A DNA stretch of 64,000 nt, taken from contig CM073474.1 of NCBI GenBank assembly GCA_037074535.1, positions 8,346,001 through 8,410,000 of the forward strand. Reading direction: 5' to 3'. Of this stretch, positions 27,601-38,459 are shown in pieces. Below the pieces are notes generated by a model. It was not told the origin of the DNA and made no database searches. It worked only from the letters and a program-made list of their open reading frames with translations. The position numbers and the translations under genes are program-made. Source of the DNA: Gleditsia sinensis. Lineage: Eukaryota; Streptophyta; Magnoliopsida; Fabales; Fabaceae. Numbering within the stretch: the first letter of the stretch is position 1; every line of letters starts with the position of its first letter.

Positions 27601-30600
27601 GATTCCAACGACAGCTGGACCATGATAGTACTAATGGTGGAAGAAAAATCATAAAGACCATGTAAATGGGGCAAGACACTTAGCCTTCTTAAAACATTTT
27701 TTTAAAAACATGTAGTCGTTGAAGTTCTTTCATACTAAAGAAAATATAATCCTTTATGCTAAGGTTATTTTTCATTTCTTTTTTTTTGGTACATTGTTGA
27801 GAGTCGAACCCAACTCTATTCCCCAAAAATCCCCAACTCCCCCCCCCCTGCCACCTGAGCTAGCCTCAGGTGGCTGGTTATTTTTCATTTCTAGACTAGT
27901 AGAACTTGCTCTTTTTCTTTTAATTCTGGTCACTTTGATCATCTAGTAAAACTCTGATATTCTTGCTTTTGTTTTGGGGAGGAAGGTATGTTAAAGCTTA
28001 AAATAATATGTAAGACTAAATATAATCAACCAACAAAAAAAAAAGATTAAACAATTATTTTCAAATTGCATGCCTTCATTGAAATAGAGATTCACAAGGG
28101 AAAACCGACGGGTACTCGAGGATGGTTGTATTTCTAACTAATTAGTAATTAGACAAGCTGGAAAGGTTTAACAACGTCAGACAAGTGAGGTCTCATTAGC
28201 TCAATCAGCACTTAATTGCAAGGAATTTTTTTTAACAAGTCTCCAGACAACTAAGTTGCAGACCAATTTTTTCACATATTACAGCAAGGGCCATATCTCA
28301 TGAAGTACATATTTCCTAACTAATACTTTAATCATTCAAGAATATGAGGAAAAGTACTTCTTATTAAACCTAACACAATAAAACTAAGTTGCTTGCAACC
28401 CACACATGGAAACAAAAATATTATAGTATATGAATAGTTATACTAATACACGTAGTGTTGCTAGCAAAAAATAGTATCAGCATTAGTGAAAGCCCACTGA
28501 ATCATAACAAGTTCAGTAAAAAATAGTATCACAATTAGTGAGAGCCCAGAAAATCTTAACAAGTTCACCTCAATAGCAGCATCAAGTCTAAGAAGCACAG
28601 GAATTGGAGAACCAAGAGTCGGTGTTATAACTCCAGCTCTTTCCCGGGCTTTATGATCCCATACCTCCAACTTGAAAAGGAGACCCTCAAACCTATACAC
28701 CAGAAAATTTATATGAAAACCAGAAAAATGAGATGAAAATATTAGGTATATTTAATGCACGTCTTTCACTTATATCTTTGTATGAAAAAAGAGTGGCAAA
28801 TAACCAGAAATGTAAATAGAAGAAAAAGACTGACTAAGTCCGTACGAGGAGCACCAAAGCTCCCAGAGATGGCCTTGTACTACAGTTCTGTTATTCTGTA
28901 AATCTTTTAATTTTTTTGGTCTTTCAGAATAAAAGTGAACACCTGAATGGACACAGAAAGAATTGCAAACCAGCTCAAGTGTCACAAAATAGCAATTGAT
29001 CTGTGAACTTCTCTTTCCCCCTTTTATATGACTTTTCTGTATCAATTATTTAACCCAAGTTGAAAAAAATAAGATCGAAATGGAAGTCAGTCACCACAAA
29101 CACAACATCTATATCTCAATCAAACCTCAGTATTGTGTCCAAGACAATCAAAGTATGTTCACTAGCTGCATTCAGGGAGGAACCCTATATGTGTGTGTGT
29201 GTGTGTGTGTGTTATAACTTAAATAATTACCAAGATTATACCCTTTATTCAATTATTTTTCCATCTTCGTTCTCAATTGTCTGGGCACAATAACTTTTGC
29301 AACCAAATCTGTTCATAGATGGATACATAGATTGCATAGAAGATAGAGACAGAATCATACAGGATAGCCTTGATGTATTATGTATAATACAGTGGAGGGT
29401 TGCTAGCACCCCAGTTTAGCAGAATAAAGAAGGATAAAGTCCCTCTGTACCATTAAAAAAAAAGGATATAGTCCCAAGAGTATTACATCAAGGATATGAT
29501 ATCCAATAGGGATGTCCAAAACTAGTATCATTGTGGACAAATCTACAACCATTACTTTAAGAGGGCAGGAAGGCAAAGGAGACACAATAACTATTAAATC
29601 ATTTTTAATAGTTTCACTTATTATTTTCTTTGACCTCCCTCTACCTCTAATTATTGGACTATTCTCCATCCGATCTACTCTTCTCACTAGAACTTTTACA
29701 AGTCTTCTCCACACATGGCCAAACCACCTTAAGCGAGATTAAATCATCTTCTCCACAATAGGTACTATCCCAACCTTCTCTCTAATGCACTCATTTTTAA
29801 TCATATCTCTTCTGGTGTGTCCACACATCCAATGCAACATTCTCATATCTGCAACGTTGAGTTTATCTTCATGTTGTCTTTTAACCGCCCAACATTCAGT
29901 ACCATACACTATAGCAGATCAAAGTGATGCAGTGACAACCAAATAAAAACAAAAATGCCTTGAATACTATGGATTGGCATATGGCAGGTCTTGTCAGTGT
30001 TTCACAATAAAGATCAGAAATTATTTTATGAAAAACTCTTTGGTCTTGAAACAATTTCAAATTTCAGCCCTCAAACTAAGCACCAAAAAGACATAAAACA
30101 CATTTTTTTTTGGTAGAATAGAAAACACAGCTGAAAATAGCAAAGGTTGGGAAAAAAATATGCAAATGTTTGAATAATGATGGATTTTTTTTTCCTTTTA
30201 ATTGCTCCCACATCAGTTTGTTAATGTTGAGACAAACAAAAGCAATGAGTTTAGACTGAATTTTCAAGATCAGCAGCTCGATCTCCCAATATCCTTTCAT
30301 CCCTTTTTTATTTTTCTTATCTTTGTTATTCGAACAGGATGCCAAGCTGGTTTGAACATTACAGGAAAGCCTAAAGGGCACCAAGAAATTAATAAGAACT
30401 AACAGACTAGCCCCAGACAATGTCCAAGTAAACACAAAAGACTTCAGCAAACATAATATTACTTAAAAAATGGGCATGCTTATAATGGTTTAGATATATT
30501 GACCATATAAATGATATTCCAACTCCATCAAGCATAGCCATTGTGGCTATCAGAGATTCTTCACAACTGCAATTATCTGACCTCAATTAACCAATAATAA

Positions 30601-31252
30601 GAAATCAACATGCCATTTCTTTCCTTAAAAGATTTGAAGTGCACTATGATGTAATTAAACCCTCAACATTCCCTTTTGAATTTGAAAATGCAGTTAATTT
30701 AATTCACATTTTTTCAACTAATTTCATCAACTATAGATAAATGAAGGCTTCCAACGCAGTGTTGTCAGTAGGGGCTGTTATGGCTGCCATGGTGTAGTGG
30801 CATAGCAGCAAAAGGTGTTCCTACTTACACCAAGGCATGGCAGCACCATGGTTGGGGCAAACATTGTTGTGGTCTTCTTGGAAATCTTATTATTGTGATG
30901 ATTTTCTATTAGGTCCTATTATTACTTCTCCATGTGTGCAATAATATATTTTAAAATTTTTTTACTTGAGAAAGTTAACCACTCAACATCTGCCACACCA
31001 TTGACAACGCTTACAATGTTCAAAGCTGCACATCAGCACCCTCGAGCAAATGCAATCATTCTAACCTCCAAAAGCCAAAACGATTATTCTGCCCCCAAAA
31101 TTGCTAGAATAATAGGCTCAAGAGAGTTCATCCTTATTCTCTTCCTCGCAGCCAACAATTTCAATTTTTCACATGCATCTATTTCTCTCAATGATACCCA
31201 GCCAGCTTCAATTAAGAAACTATCTTAGACTTAGCATGCTTCTATACCTATT

Positions 31253-31337
<85 letters not shown>

Positions 31338-33373
31338 GATCGACAAATAGATAGACTTCTGAGCGTAATTTAATACTCAAAAAAAAAGGAAAAAAAGAAA
31401 TCTAGCGTGGGTGAATTGCAAATGCCAAAGGAGAAGGGGCATAAAAAAGAGAGATTGAACCAGATCACTAGAAAACACATTCAACAGAATATAAGCTGTA
31501 AATAGGGAGATAAGATTTGATTAATAGAGGTCAAGCACTACAGGATATAATCTGTATTGATAATTTGCTTCCTAATGCCTGCAGCATATTGTATGTATTT
31601 TAACTCTCACATTTTGCCATGTTCTTCAATTGTCTTACATAGCATACCAACGAAGCAATATGCTTTGAAATACAAACAATAGTTTTAATATGAGATTTAC
31701 CAAAGTCCTACATTCCAAGGCTCCTGGCCTCTTATTTTTACTATTTTTACCAGCAATAGATGCCCAAAATAACCAAGAGATAAAATAACAGAGGCTCACA
31801 TTTACAGAAGTGGTATACTATATCTGCATTAATGTAATGTATCAAACTATCATTGTTTATAAAATTGTTAAGCATCAATGTTGTTCAACTATCACTGTTA
31901 TCAACCATCTCCCACATGTAACCAATCATATTCCTCCTAATTTATAAACTAATACAGCCAGTTTGTTAAATGTCTGATACAATCACTTCCACTTCCTTTG
32001 GGTAGGATCTACAATTCCTCTCTGTTGGTTTTCTTTAAAAGTATGCAATTCTGATTTAAAATTTCCTTCTTTTTAAACAGAAAAATCCTTTTAATTATTT
32101 TCTAGGCCATAAAAGCCGATTTAATGAGACATACATAGTTAAATAATTCAACCAGCCAATGATCAATGGTACACCATGATTTCAATCTTAAATAGCGAAC
32201 AAAAGTAACTAAATGAAAGCAAAACAGAATATACAAATGAAAAATTAACCAACCACCAGAAATAAATAATCAAATTGAAATCAACAAAGCCATAATTCAG
32301 TCTAAAAGAGTTACATTTCAGGTGTCAAAATCTTCTGTTCTTTGTTAGACTCTGACAACCAATCCTCATCTTCATTGTCCAAGTCATATTCAACAAACTC
32401 TCCAAGCTCCGCCCTAGCTGCAAGAATTGGGAAAACTTTCAGTACAAAAGTTGAAATTTTCAGAAGAACCTTACAAAATTGTTGCAGTAACACTGAATAG
32501 TATAAGCAGTGGCAGTACCTCCTCTAGCCCGCAAGTAAGAAGTTGGTTGAGTGAAAGTGCAAGAGTAATCCCTTTCATATGTATCCACAACAACAAACTG
32601 AGGAGTAGGTATTTCAGCAGCTACCTTCTTGCTGGGAACTTGATGAACCTACAATAAATATATTTTTGGATGAGATAAACCAAAGTTACTGAACAAATCC
32701 TAAATCTCAGACAGTTGCAGCTTTTAATCAATGGATATGATGAATTAACTGATTACAAGAAACATGCAATATTGTTTCTACAAGGACAACATACCTATAA
32801 GTAACACAAATAGCCATTAGCTAGTTTCATCCCTAGTGTCAGCTTTTGACAGGGGAGCAGGTTACCCATGGTCAATTTCTTATTTTTTTCAAATTTTAAC
32901 CATCTAGACTTCTGCATAATATGTATCACTAATTTGTTACAGATTTTACTAAGGAAACCATAATCTAGTACTTTTAAATAACAGATCAAACAGGTCAACA
33001 TGGTAAAATATTTTCTCATTTATATAAGTAAAAAGAAATTACAAGTTCTTGTGAGTTATAGTATGACAGTCATCCCCTTGATGCTAACAACAACCTAGGA
33101 TATAGATGGAAAACAAACCAAATATTGGCATACATAAAAATTAACCAGAGTGATTTGAAACGCAGTGCAAGGAATTATCACTGAGAAGCCAAAAACAGGC
33201 CCTCTAAAGTTGAATGTCAATACCTCATTATCAACCTCAGGAACAAGACGCAGCAATTGTGAATTACGTGTAGAAGCGGGTGCCTCCTCATCTTCAAAAT
33301 CCCTGATAGACTTGACAATAGGGAGCTTCTTGTGAATGTCAAGGGGCCGAGGTCTGAAAGACAACCTACTCAT
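21602..33373 (-). CDS. EPL1: Enhancer of Polycomb-like protein (NuA4 HAT subunit), 12 coding exons
   Basis: Predicted 451-aa protein, length typical of plant EPL1A/B. Coding exons in transcript order: 33224-33373, 32519-32648, 32315-32417, 28569-28692, 26654-26719, 25707-25745, 25087-25167, 24923-24970, 22498-22548, 22338-22406, 22006-22251, 21602-21850. All introns are GT-AG, phases agree, and the total is 1356 nt with no internal stop. The N-terminal EPL1 domain starts MSRLSFRPRPLDIHKKLP and includes VVVDTYERDYS, EFVEYDLDNEDEDWL and HKARERAGVITPTLGSPIP. A charged helical stretch spans exons 7-10 (about residues 205-287), and the C terminus has GRFGRGGRIIFDRWNP. By family knowledge, EPL1 scaffolds the NuA4 histone H4/H2A acetyltransferase module in the nucleus. 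Introns total over 10 kb and hold several transposons, yet the coding sequence is intact. Tekay and LINE insertions lie close on both sides. Confidence 0.95.
23046..23210 (-). mobile_element. Old tRNA-derived SINE in EPL1 intron 8
   Basis: Read on the minus strand: a diverged A-box-like CGACTCAAATGAT, a B box GGGTTTGAGTCC (about 23136-23147), then a GATTAGTC block and ACACCCGTATGAAC before an A10 tail (T run at 23046-23055). This order is that of a common plant SINE type. No target duplication is discernible, and the 5' end near 23210 is approximate. Confidence 0.65.
23290..24120. other. Intron 8 segment with ACCCA/GGGTA-rich ends
   Basis: The ends are rich in CCCATACC/TACCCAT-type motifs (about 23380-23420 and 23990-24120), around an AT-rich middle. 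This resembles decayed hAT-type non-autonomous elements, but I found no clear TIRs or 8-bp duplication. Confidence 0.25.
25850..26240. repeat. Intron 5 repeat rich in AAGCTTGGCTTGA-like motifs
   Basis: Contains many overlapping GGCTTGACTTGGCTTGA, AAGCTCAACGCTTGG and TTGAGCC-type words flanking an AT-rich centre. This composition is characteristic of a widespread, poorly classified plant repeat. Boundaries and class are uncertain. Confidence 0.3.
27763..27779. repeat. SINE target site duplication, left
   Basis: GGTTATTTTTCATTTCT, identical to 27876-27892. Confidence 0.93.
27780..27875 (-). mobile_element. Short tRNA-derived SINE in EPL1 intron 4
   Basis: A 96-bp insertion flanked by a perfect 17-bp duplication. 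On the minus strand it carries a pol III A box TAGCTCAGGTGG (plus 27851-27862), a G8 run and a B box GGTTCGACTCT (plus about 27799-27809), and ends in an A8 tail (T run at 27780-27787). A and B boxes, an A-tail and a long duplication are diagnostic of a SINE mobilised in trans by a LINE. It is unusually short, with almost no body after the B box. Confidence 0.88.
27876..27892. repeat. SINE target site duplication, right
   Basis: Perfect copy of 27763-27779. Confidence 0.93.
29190..29211. repeat. (GT)n microsatellite in EPL1 intron 3
   Basis: About eleven GT units. Confidence 0.95.
29590..29940 (-). pseudogene. RTE-type non-LTR retrotransposon fragment in EPL1 intron 3
   Basis: Read on the minus strand, this is the C-terminal part of a plant RTE-clade reverse transcriptase: YGTECWAVKRQHEDKLNVAD, MRMLHWMCGHTRRDMI, NECIREKVGIVPIVEKM, then RLRWFGHVWRR and RGRGRSKKIISETIKNDL. 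One in-frame stop precedes RLRWFGHVW. The catalytic RT core is missing, so this is a 5'-truncated dead copy. It lies in the same orientation as EPL1, deep inside the 3.6-kb intron. Confidence 0.85.
30759..31012. mobile_element. Possible hAT-type MITE in EPL1 intron 3
   Basis: The left end AGTGTTGTCAGTAGGGGC and the right end (reverse complement AGCGTTGTCAATGG) form a short imperfect TIR about 255 bp apart. The flanking 8-mers TCCAACGC and TACAATGT match at 5 of 8 positions and could be a decayed target duplication. The CAGTGTTGTCA start and GGCTGCCATGG-rich interior resemble a known type of plant hAT MITE. Evidence is suggestive only. Confidence 0.4.
31253..31338. repeat. Compound (CATA)n(TA)n microsatellite in EPL1 intron 3
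   Basis: Several CATA units merging into a TA array of about 58 bp. Confidence 0.95.
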
Positions 33374-34024
33374 TTTTGCTCATCTACTGTTTCGATGCAT
33401 CCTCCCTTGCTAACCCTGTGTTTGAAAACATAGTTTTAATCCCATGACATATAGAACATGCATTGATTCAAATATCCTTTCATCTTACAACACCACCAAC
33501 CGATATGCATTATCTTTTTTACACTATATACACCATATTAACGACAAAATCAAACTATTTCCACAAATGGGCCGTGCACACTGAACAAAATTAAAAAACA
33601 AAGTATCATAAAGAACGAATTTTGGGGCGGAAAAAAGAAAGAATTGATAGATATCCAGAACAAATAATAGCATTCACAATGAATCACACAGCCATCGTTT
33701 TCAGCTCAAATTCACATATGCAAGTCACAAAAAGAGAGGGAAAAAGCCCAGATTAATCTGCGAAGAAGTATAACTTGTATTAATTGGACAACCTGCCGCC
33801 GCGAAACTCGCCGGAAGTTCGGTACTTGAAAGACCTAGCAACGCCACTGATTTGTTTCTCTGATTTCGTCGTCAATCTCAGTTGTTTTTGTCACTCACTG
33901 GATTTTAGCTGAGAAAAACCCTAAACTGATCATCGCTATCGCTATCCTTGTAGTCAGTTTCTCACTTTCTCCAGCTCCGGTGGCCTCTCGCTTCCCCGCG
34001 TTTTCAGAAGCTACATTCTCAGAA
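33374..34024 (-). promoter_or_regulatory. EPL1 5' UTR exons, UTR intron and proximal promoter
   Basis: Just upstream of the ATG, a splice acceptor (CACAG/GG, 33416-33417) and a donor (GCAG/GTTGTCC, 33791-33792) define a likely 377-bp intron in the 5' UTR. The second UTR exon would be 33374-33415 and the first would start somewhere between 33793 and about 34000, in the only CpG-rich patch of the area. Two short uORFs precede the main start: 33400-33380, and 33383-33366, which overlaps the main ATG out of frame. The start at 33371-33373 has A at -3. The poly(A) tail of a LINE begins at about 34025, so very little native promoter remains adjacent. Confidence 0.65.
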
Positions 34025-34360
34025 TTTTCTTTTTTTTTTCTTAATTAAATATTTTATTCCATTAATGTATCCGAACTCACGAGGCTCTTTTTGGCATCAA
34101 CAAGCTTACACCATGAGAGGGCCACAGGCCCTAACCCAAAGAGACACAAGGGCCCAGAAAAAACTCGGTCCAACTCTCGGTAAACAACAGGAAAGCAAAG
34201 ATAACAATCCCGTAAAACAGAGCATCACACTCTGCAAAAAGGTACTCCTACACATTCATCGGCTTCGCGAACCTTCAACCCTTCTATGTGGTTGAGTTCC
34301 TCTTGATCCACCGGCTTCCTCTCTCAAAATTCTCTCTAGATGTATTGGAGGTTTTACTAC

Positions 34361-37300
34361 TCAGTTTGTCTGGAGAGCTCCTCTTACCCTCAATTTCGCT
34401 ACGGTGTGTGCAACGTTGTTAGATTCACGGGGTATCCACTCCACCCATACTACTCTACCTTTCTCGATGGCTTCCTCTATAAGGTTACGTATATGATTTA
34501 CATTCCATATCTCCTTTTTCTTATTGCACATCTCTACTAAATTCTTGCAATCTGACTCAATAGTTGCTTTTTCAATACCGAGGTTCCTGACCAACAACAT
34601 AGCTTCCTCCATGGCTCTTCCTTCTGCCTCTAGAGCTGAGAAAGCTAAGCAGTTTCCCGCATGCCCTGTTAGGAGTTTTCCATCATTGCCTCTTACAACT
34701 ACAGCCAGGTAACTCTCTAAACTCTCATTTTCGAAAGTTGCATCTGCATTGACTTTGATCCATCCCCCTGTTGGTGGTTCCCATTTACGGCTTTCAGTAT
34801 TTCCTTCTCTTTCTCTGATTTGGCTTGTGTTATTTTGTTGCCCGTTTGTTATTGCTATGTTAGCCATTAGGGTTTGAGTGTTCCTAATTGCTCTACTAGG
34901 GTTAGGTTGCTCCTGATCATACACATAGGCATTCCTCTCCTTCCAAATAAACCATAGCATAGCAAAGCATTTAGCACTCGCCTCTGTAGCATCTACTCCT
35001 TCCTTCTTCTCATACTCTTCAATTTTTTTCCAGATCCATTCATTCAACCTTACTCTTCCTTGCATATTTACCTCGGTTTGTATGTCAGCTCCAAACCAAG
35101 TGGGTCTGGTCCAGTGACACTCAAGAAATAGATGTTCTAAGGTCTCTGCTGCTCTGTTACAAATAGGACAATTAGGCTCCTGACTGATTTTCTTTTTGTA
35201 TAGGTTCTTTTTGCGAGGCACTGCATTATGGATTATTTTCCATATAAAGGTTCTCATCTTTGGAGGTACTGGGGATCCCCAAATCCATCTCCAGATTCTT
35301 AGGTTTACTAATTGTGAGGATGAGGGGTTATTTCTACCCAATTTTGTCTCCTCATTCTTAATCATTTCATACCCTTCTCTTACTAGGTAGTTCCCATCTC
35401 TTGAGATGGGCCATATGTATTCATCATCAACATCTGTGTGGGGGATAGGGATGGTTAGGACTTCTTTGACTAGGTTCCTAGGGATCAATTCCCTGATGAT
35501 TTCCACTTTCCATCTCTTCGTTGTCGGGTCTATGAGGGATTCAACACTGGTTAGGCTGCTATCAGATAGGTTCTCCAGTAGTTGTCCATTTTTGAGCCAT
35601 TTATCATTCCAAATGTTGATTTTCTTTCCATTTCCCACCTTCCACCTTCCATGCTTCAGCAGAAAGTCTCTCCCCTCCATGATACTTAACCATCCCCATA
35701 AGGAGCATCTTCCCCTTCTTGCTTTCTGGAAACTCGAATCAGGGTAGTACTTTTGCTTGAGTGTACTAGCCCATAGCGAATTAGGATCTCTCATCATTCT
35801 CCAAGCTTGTTTAGCTAATAGGGAAATATTCATGCTTCTGAAATCCTTAAAGCCCATGCCTCCCTCACTTTTCTTTCTTGTCAGCTTTTACCAATTGACC
35901 CAATGGGTGCCTTTTAGCTTTTCAGTGTTTCTCCACCAAAACTTTGCCACTTCTGAACATAACTTAGCACAAAAACCTTTTGAAAATAGTATGATAGACA
36001 TTGCATAGGATGGGATGGCTTGGATTACTGCCTTAATTAGCACTTCTTTCCCACTTTGTGATAGAAACTTCATGTTCCAGCTTGTAAGTTTTTGCACATA
36101 ACCCTCTCCATAATCCAGCTTAATGCATGTTTCTTTGACCTTCCCCATACAGCCGGCATTCCTAGGTATTTCCCAGGGCTCTCCCACTTTGGCATATTTA
36201 ATTCACTTTGCACACTAAGTTTGACTTCTTCTGGAGTGTTTCTACCAAAAATAATGCCAGATTTTTCTAAGCTCACCTTTTGGCCCGAGGATTTGGAGTA
36301 TTCCTCTAATATCATCCTTAATCTTTTTGCCTGGTTTTCATCTGCTTTGGCGAATAGAATAGAGTCATCAGCGAAGAACAGATGGGAAATCTCAGGGGAG
36401 TGCCTTGCTAGCCTTATTCCACTAATCTGCCCTCTTCTATTAGCTTCCAAGATTCTTCTGGATAGGGCTTCTGCTGCCATAATAAATAGATAAGGAGATA
36501 GTGGGTCTCTTTGTTTAAGGCCTCTTTGGGGGGAGAAACTAGGGCCTAACACTCCATTTATCTTAATTCTGTATGTTACAGTAGTTACACACTCCATAAT
36601 CAGCTTTATCCATTTCTCATCAAACCCCATTTCCTCCATAATTCTCTGTAGGAAGGGCCACTCCAGCCTATCATAGGCCTTGTTCATATCCAGCTTGATT
36701 GCCATGTATTGCTGCCTCTTGTTCCTGCAGTGCTTCAGAAAATGAAAGGCTTCTTGAACAAGAACTATATTATCCTGAATAAGCCTTCCACTAATAAAAG
36801 CACTCTGATTTTGAGACACAAGCCCATCCATATGATGCTTCATCCTATTAACTATAATCTTAGCTATAATCTTATAGATGAAGTTGCTGCAGCTAATAGG
36901 TCTATATTGCTCCACATTCTCTGGATTCTGGACTTTTGGAATTAAAGTGATGTGAGTCTCATTTATCTCCTTAGGAAGCTGCCCGTCTTTAAAGAAAACC
37001 TTTACTGCCTTCCATAACTCTTCTTTTACCACTTCACATGCATTATGATAGAAAACCCCACTCATCCCATCTGGCCCTGGAGCTTTCATAGCTCCTAATT
37101 CAGAAGCTGCCCTTTCTATATCTTCATTCGTTACCCTCCTTAGTAGCTCTTTATTCATTTCAGGGGATATAGATTTAGGAATAACCTGCTCTAGGCTCTG
37201 ATAGTAGTCTGGGTTAGATGTCCTGAATAGCTGCTGATAGAACTTTTGGAAAGTCTCCTGGATATTCTCCAATCCTTCTTTCCAGTTGCCTTCTTCGTCT

Positions 37301-38429
37301 TTTACCCTTTCAATATTGTTGTGCTTCCTTCTCTGCATAGTTGACTGGTGGAAGAACTTGGTGTTTTTATCCCCACACTAGAGCCACTTAATTCTTGATC
37401 TTTAAGCCCAGAATTTCTCTTCCTGCCTCCAAAGACTGCTGATTTTTGCTTTAATTTTTTTGCTCTCTTCCATATTCTCCTTACTCTGTCTTCCATTCTG
37501 GATTTTCTAGAGTTTCCTCTTGAGCATGGTAATTTGGACATCAGCCCTTATGATTTTGCTCTTTTTCCACCTCTCTAGGTCACCTGCTACTTTTTTATTT
37601 TTTTCAGCCAATGCACCCAAACTATTAAGCCTTCCCTCACTCCTCTAGCTCTTCTCTATCTCCTCCTTGAAGTCTTCTTGATCAACCCAGTAGGCTTCAA
37701 ACCTGAATAGCCTTTCTTTTTTTCTTTCTCTCGCCTTTGTATTCAGGATTAATGGGCTGTGATCTGACCCCACTACAGGGAGTGCCGAGATAGTTGCCTC
37801 TTTAAAATGATTCAGCCAAGCTTCATTGGCAAGGTGCCTATCAATTTTTTCTCTAACCCCTCCCTCTTCCCTATATTACTCCAGGTAAATCTGCATCCTT
37901 TTATAGGGGAATCAAAAAGGTCATTTTCAAATAAAAAGGTTTTGAACCTTTCAATTTGAATATTGCTATATGGTCGTACCCCTTCTTTCTCATAGTGGTA
38001 TAGGATCTCAATGAAATCACCAACACAATGCCATGGGTTCTGATTACTTGGGTTTAGCGCTACCACTTGTTGCCAAAATAGTCTTCTAGTTCTTCCATCA
38101 GGCGGCCCATACACAAAGGTGGTGGTAACACTACTTCTCCCATTTTCCAGCTCAATTTGTGTATGGATATAATTCTGGCACTTATCCACTATATTAACCT
38201 TGCTGCTGTTCTTCCACATCAACACCAGCCCCCCTGCTCTTCCAATGGGATTAACGACCTCCATCTCATCAAAATCTAACCTTCTTTTCAAATTTTATAT
38301 ATTTTTTTCTTTTGCTTTTGTCTCCATAAGAAACAAAAAAGAGGGTTTATTCTTGAGACATAAGTCTCTTAGCTCACGAACCGTCAAAGAGACCCCCACC
38401 CCTCGACAGTTCCAACTAATGGTGGTCAT
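34361..38429 (-). pseudogene. LINE A ORF2: endonuclease, RT, RNase H
   Basis: The start is ATG 38429 (MTTISWNCRG), 31 bp after the ORF1 stop. An APE-type endonuclease runs to about 37800 (METK near 38325, CRFTWSN near 37890), with an in-frame TAA near 38300 and a frameshift near 37870. RT occupies about 37340-36070 (LIPKV, YRPISCSNFIYKI, NQSAFISGRL, KLDMNKAYDRLEW) with the FFADD catalytic box near 36370. The GLKQRDPLSPYLF motif has Arg where relatives have Gly. A frameshift near 36100 and a stop at 35888 follow, then an open 498-codon stretch (35857-34361). That stretch holds the zinc-binding RT-linker (CPICN, EHLFLECHW) and RNase H (WIKVNADATF, IESDC, ESNNVAHTVA). It would nick DNA and copy LINE RNA in place. 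Confidence 0.9.
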
Positions 38430-38459
38430 CTTGAGGGGGGGCTTGATAAGGCCCGCCTC

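Noticed and set aside
27799..27862. tRNA gene
   Set aside because: The A and B boxes belong to a SINE with an A-tail and a 17-bp duplication; there is no cloverleaf or anticodon arm.
31173..31373. ORF with an Ile-Tyr repeat tract
   Set aside because: It is a translation of the TA microsatellite in EPL1 intron 3.
34065..34295. Plus-strand ORF of 76 codons next to EPL1
   Set aside because: It lies antisense to the LINE A 3' UTR and has no recognisable domain.
35406..35747. Plus-strand ORFs over 34340-40260
   Set aside because: They are antisense shadows of LINE A ORF1 and ORF2.
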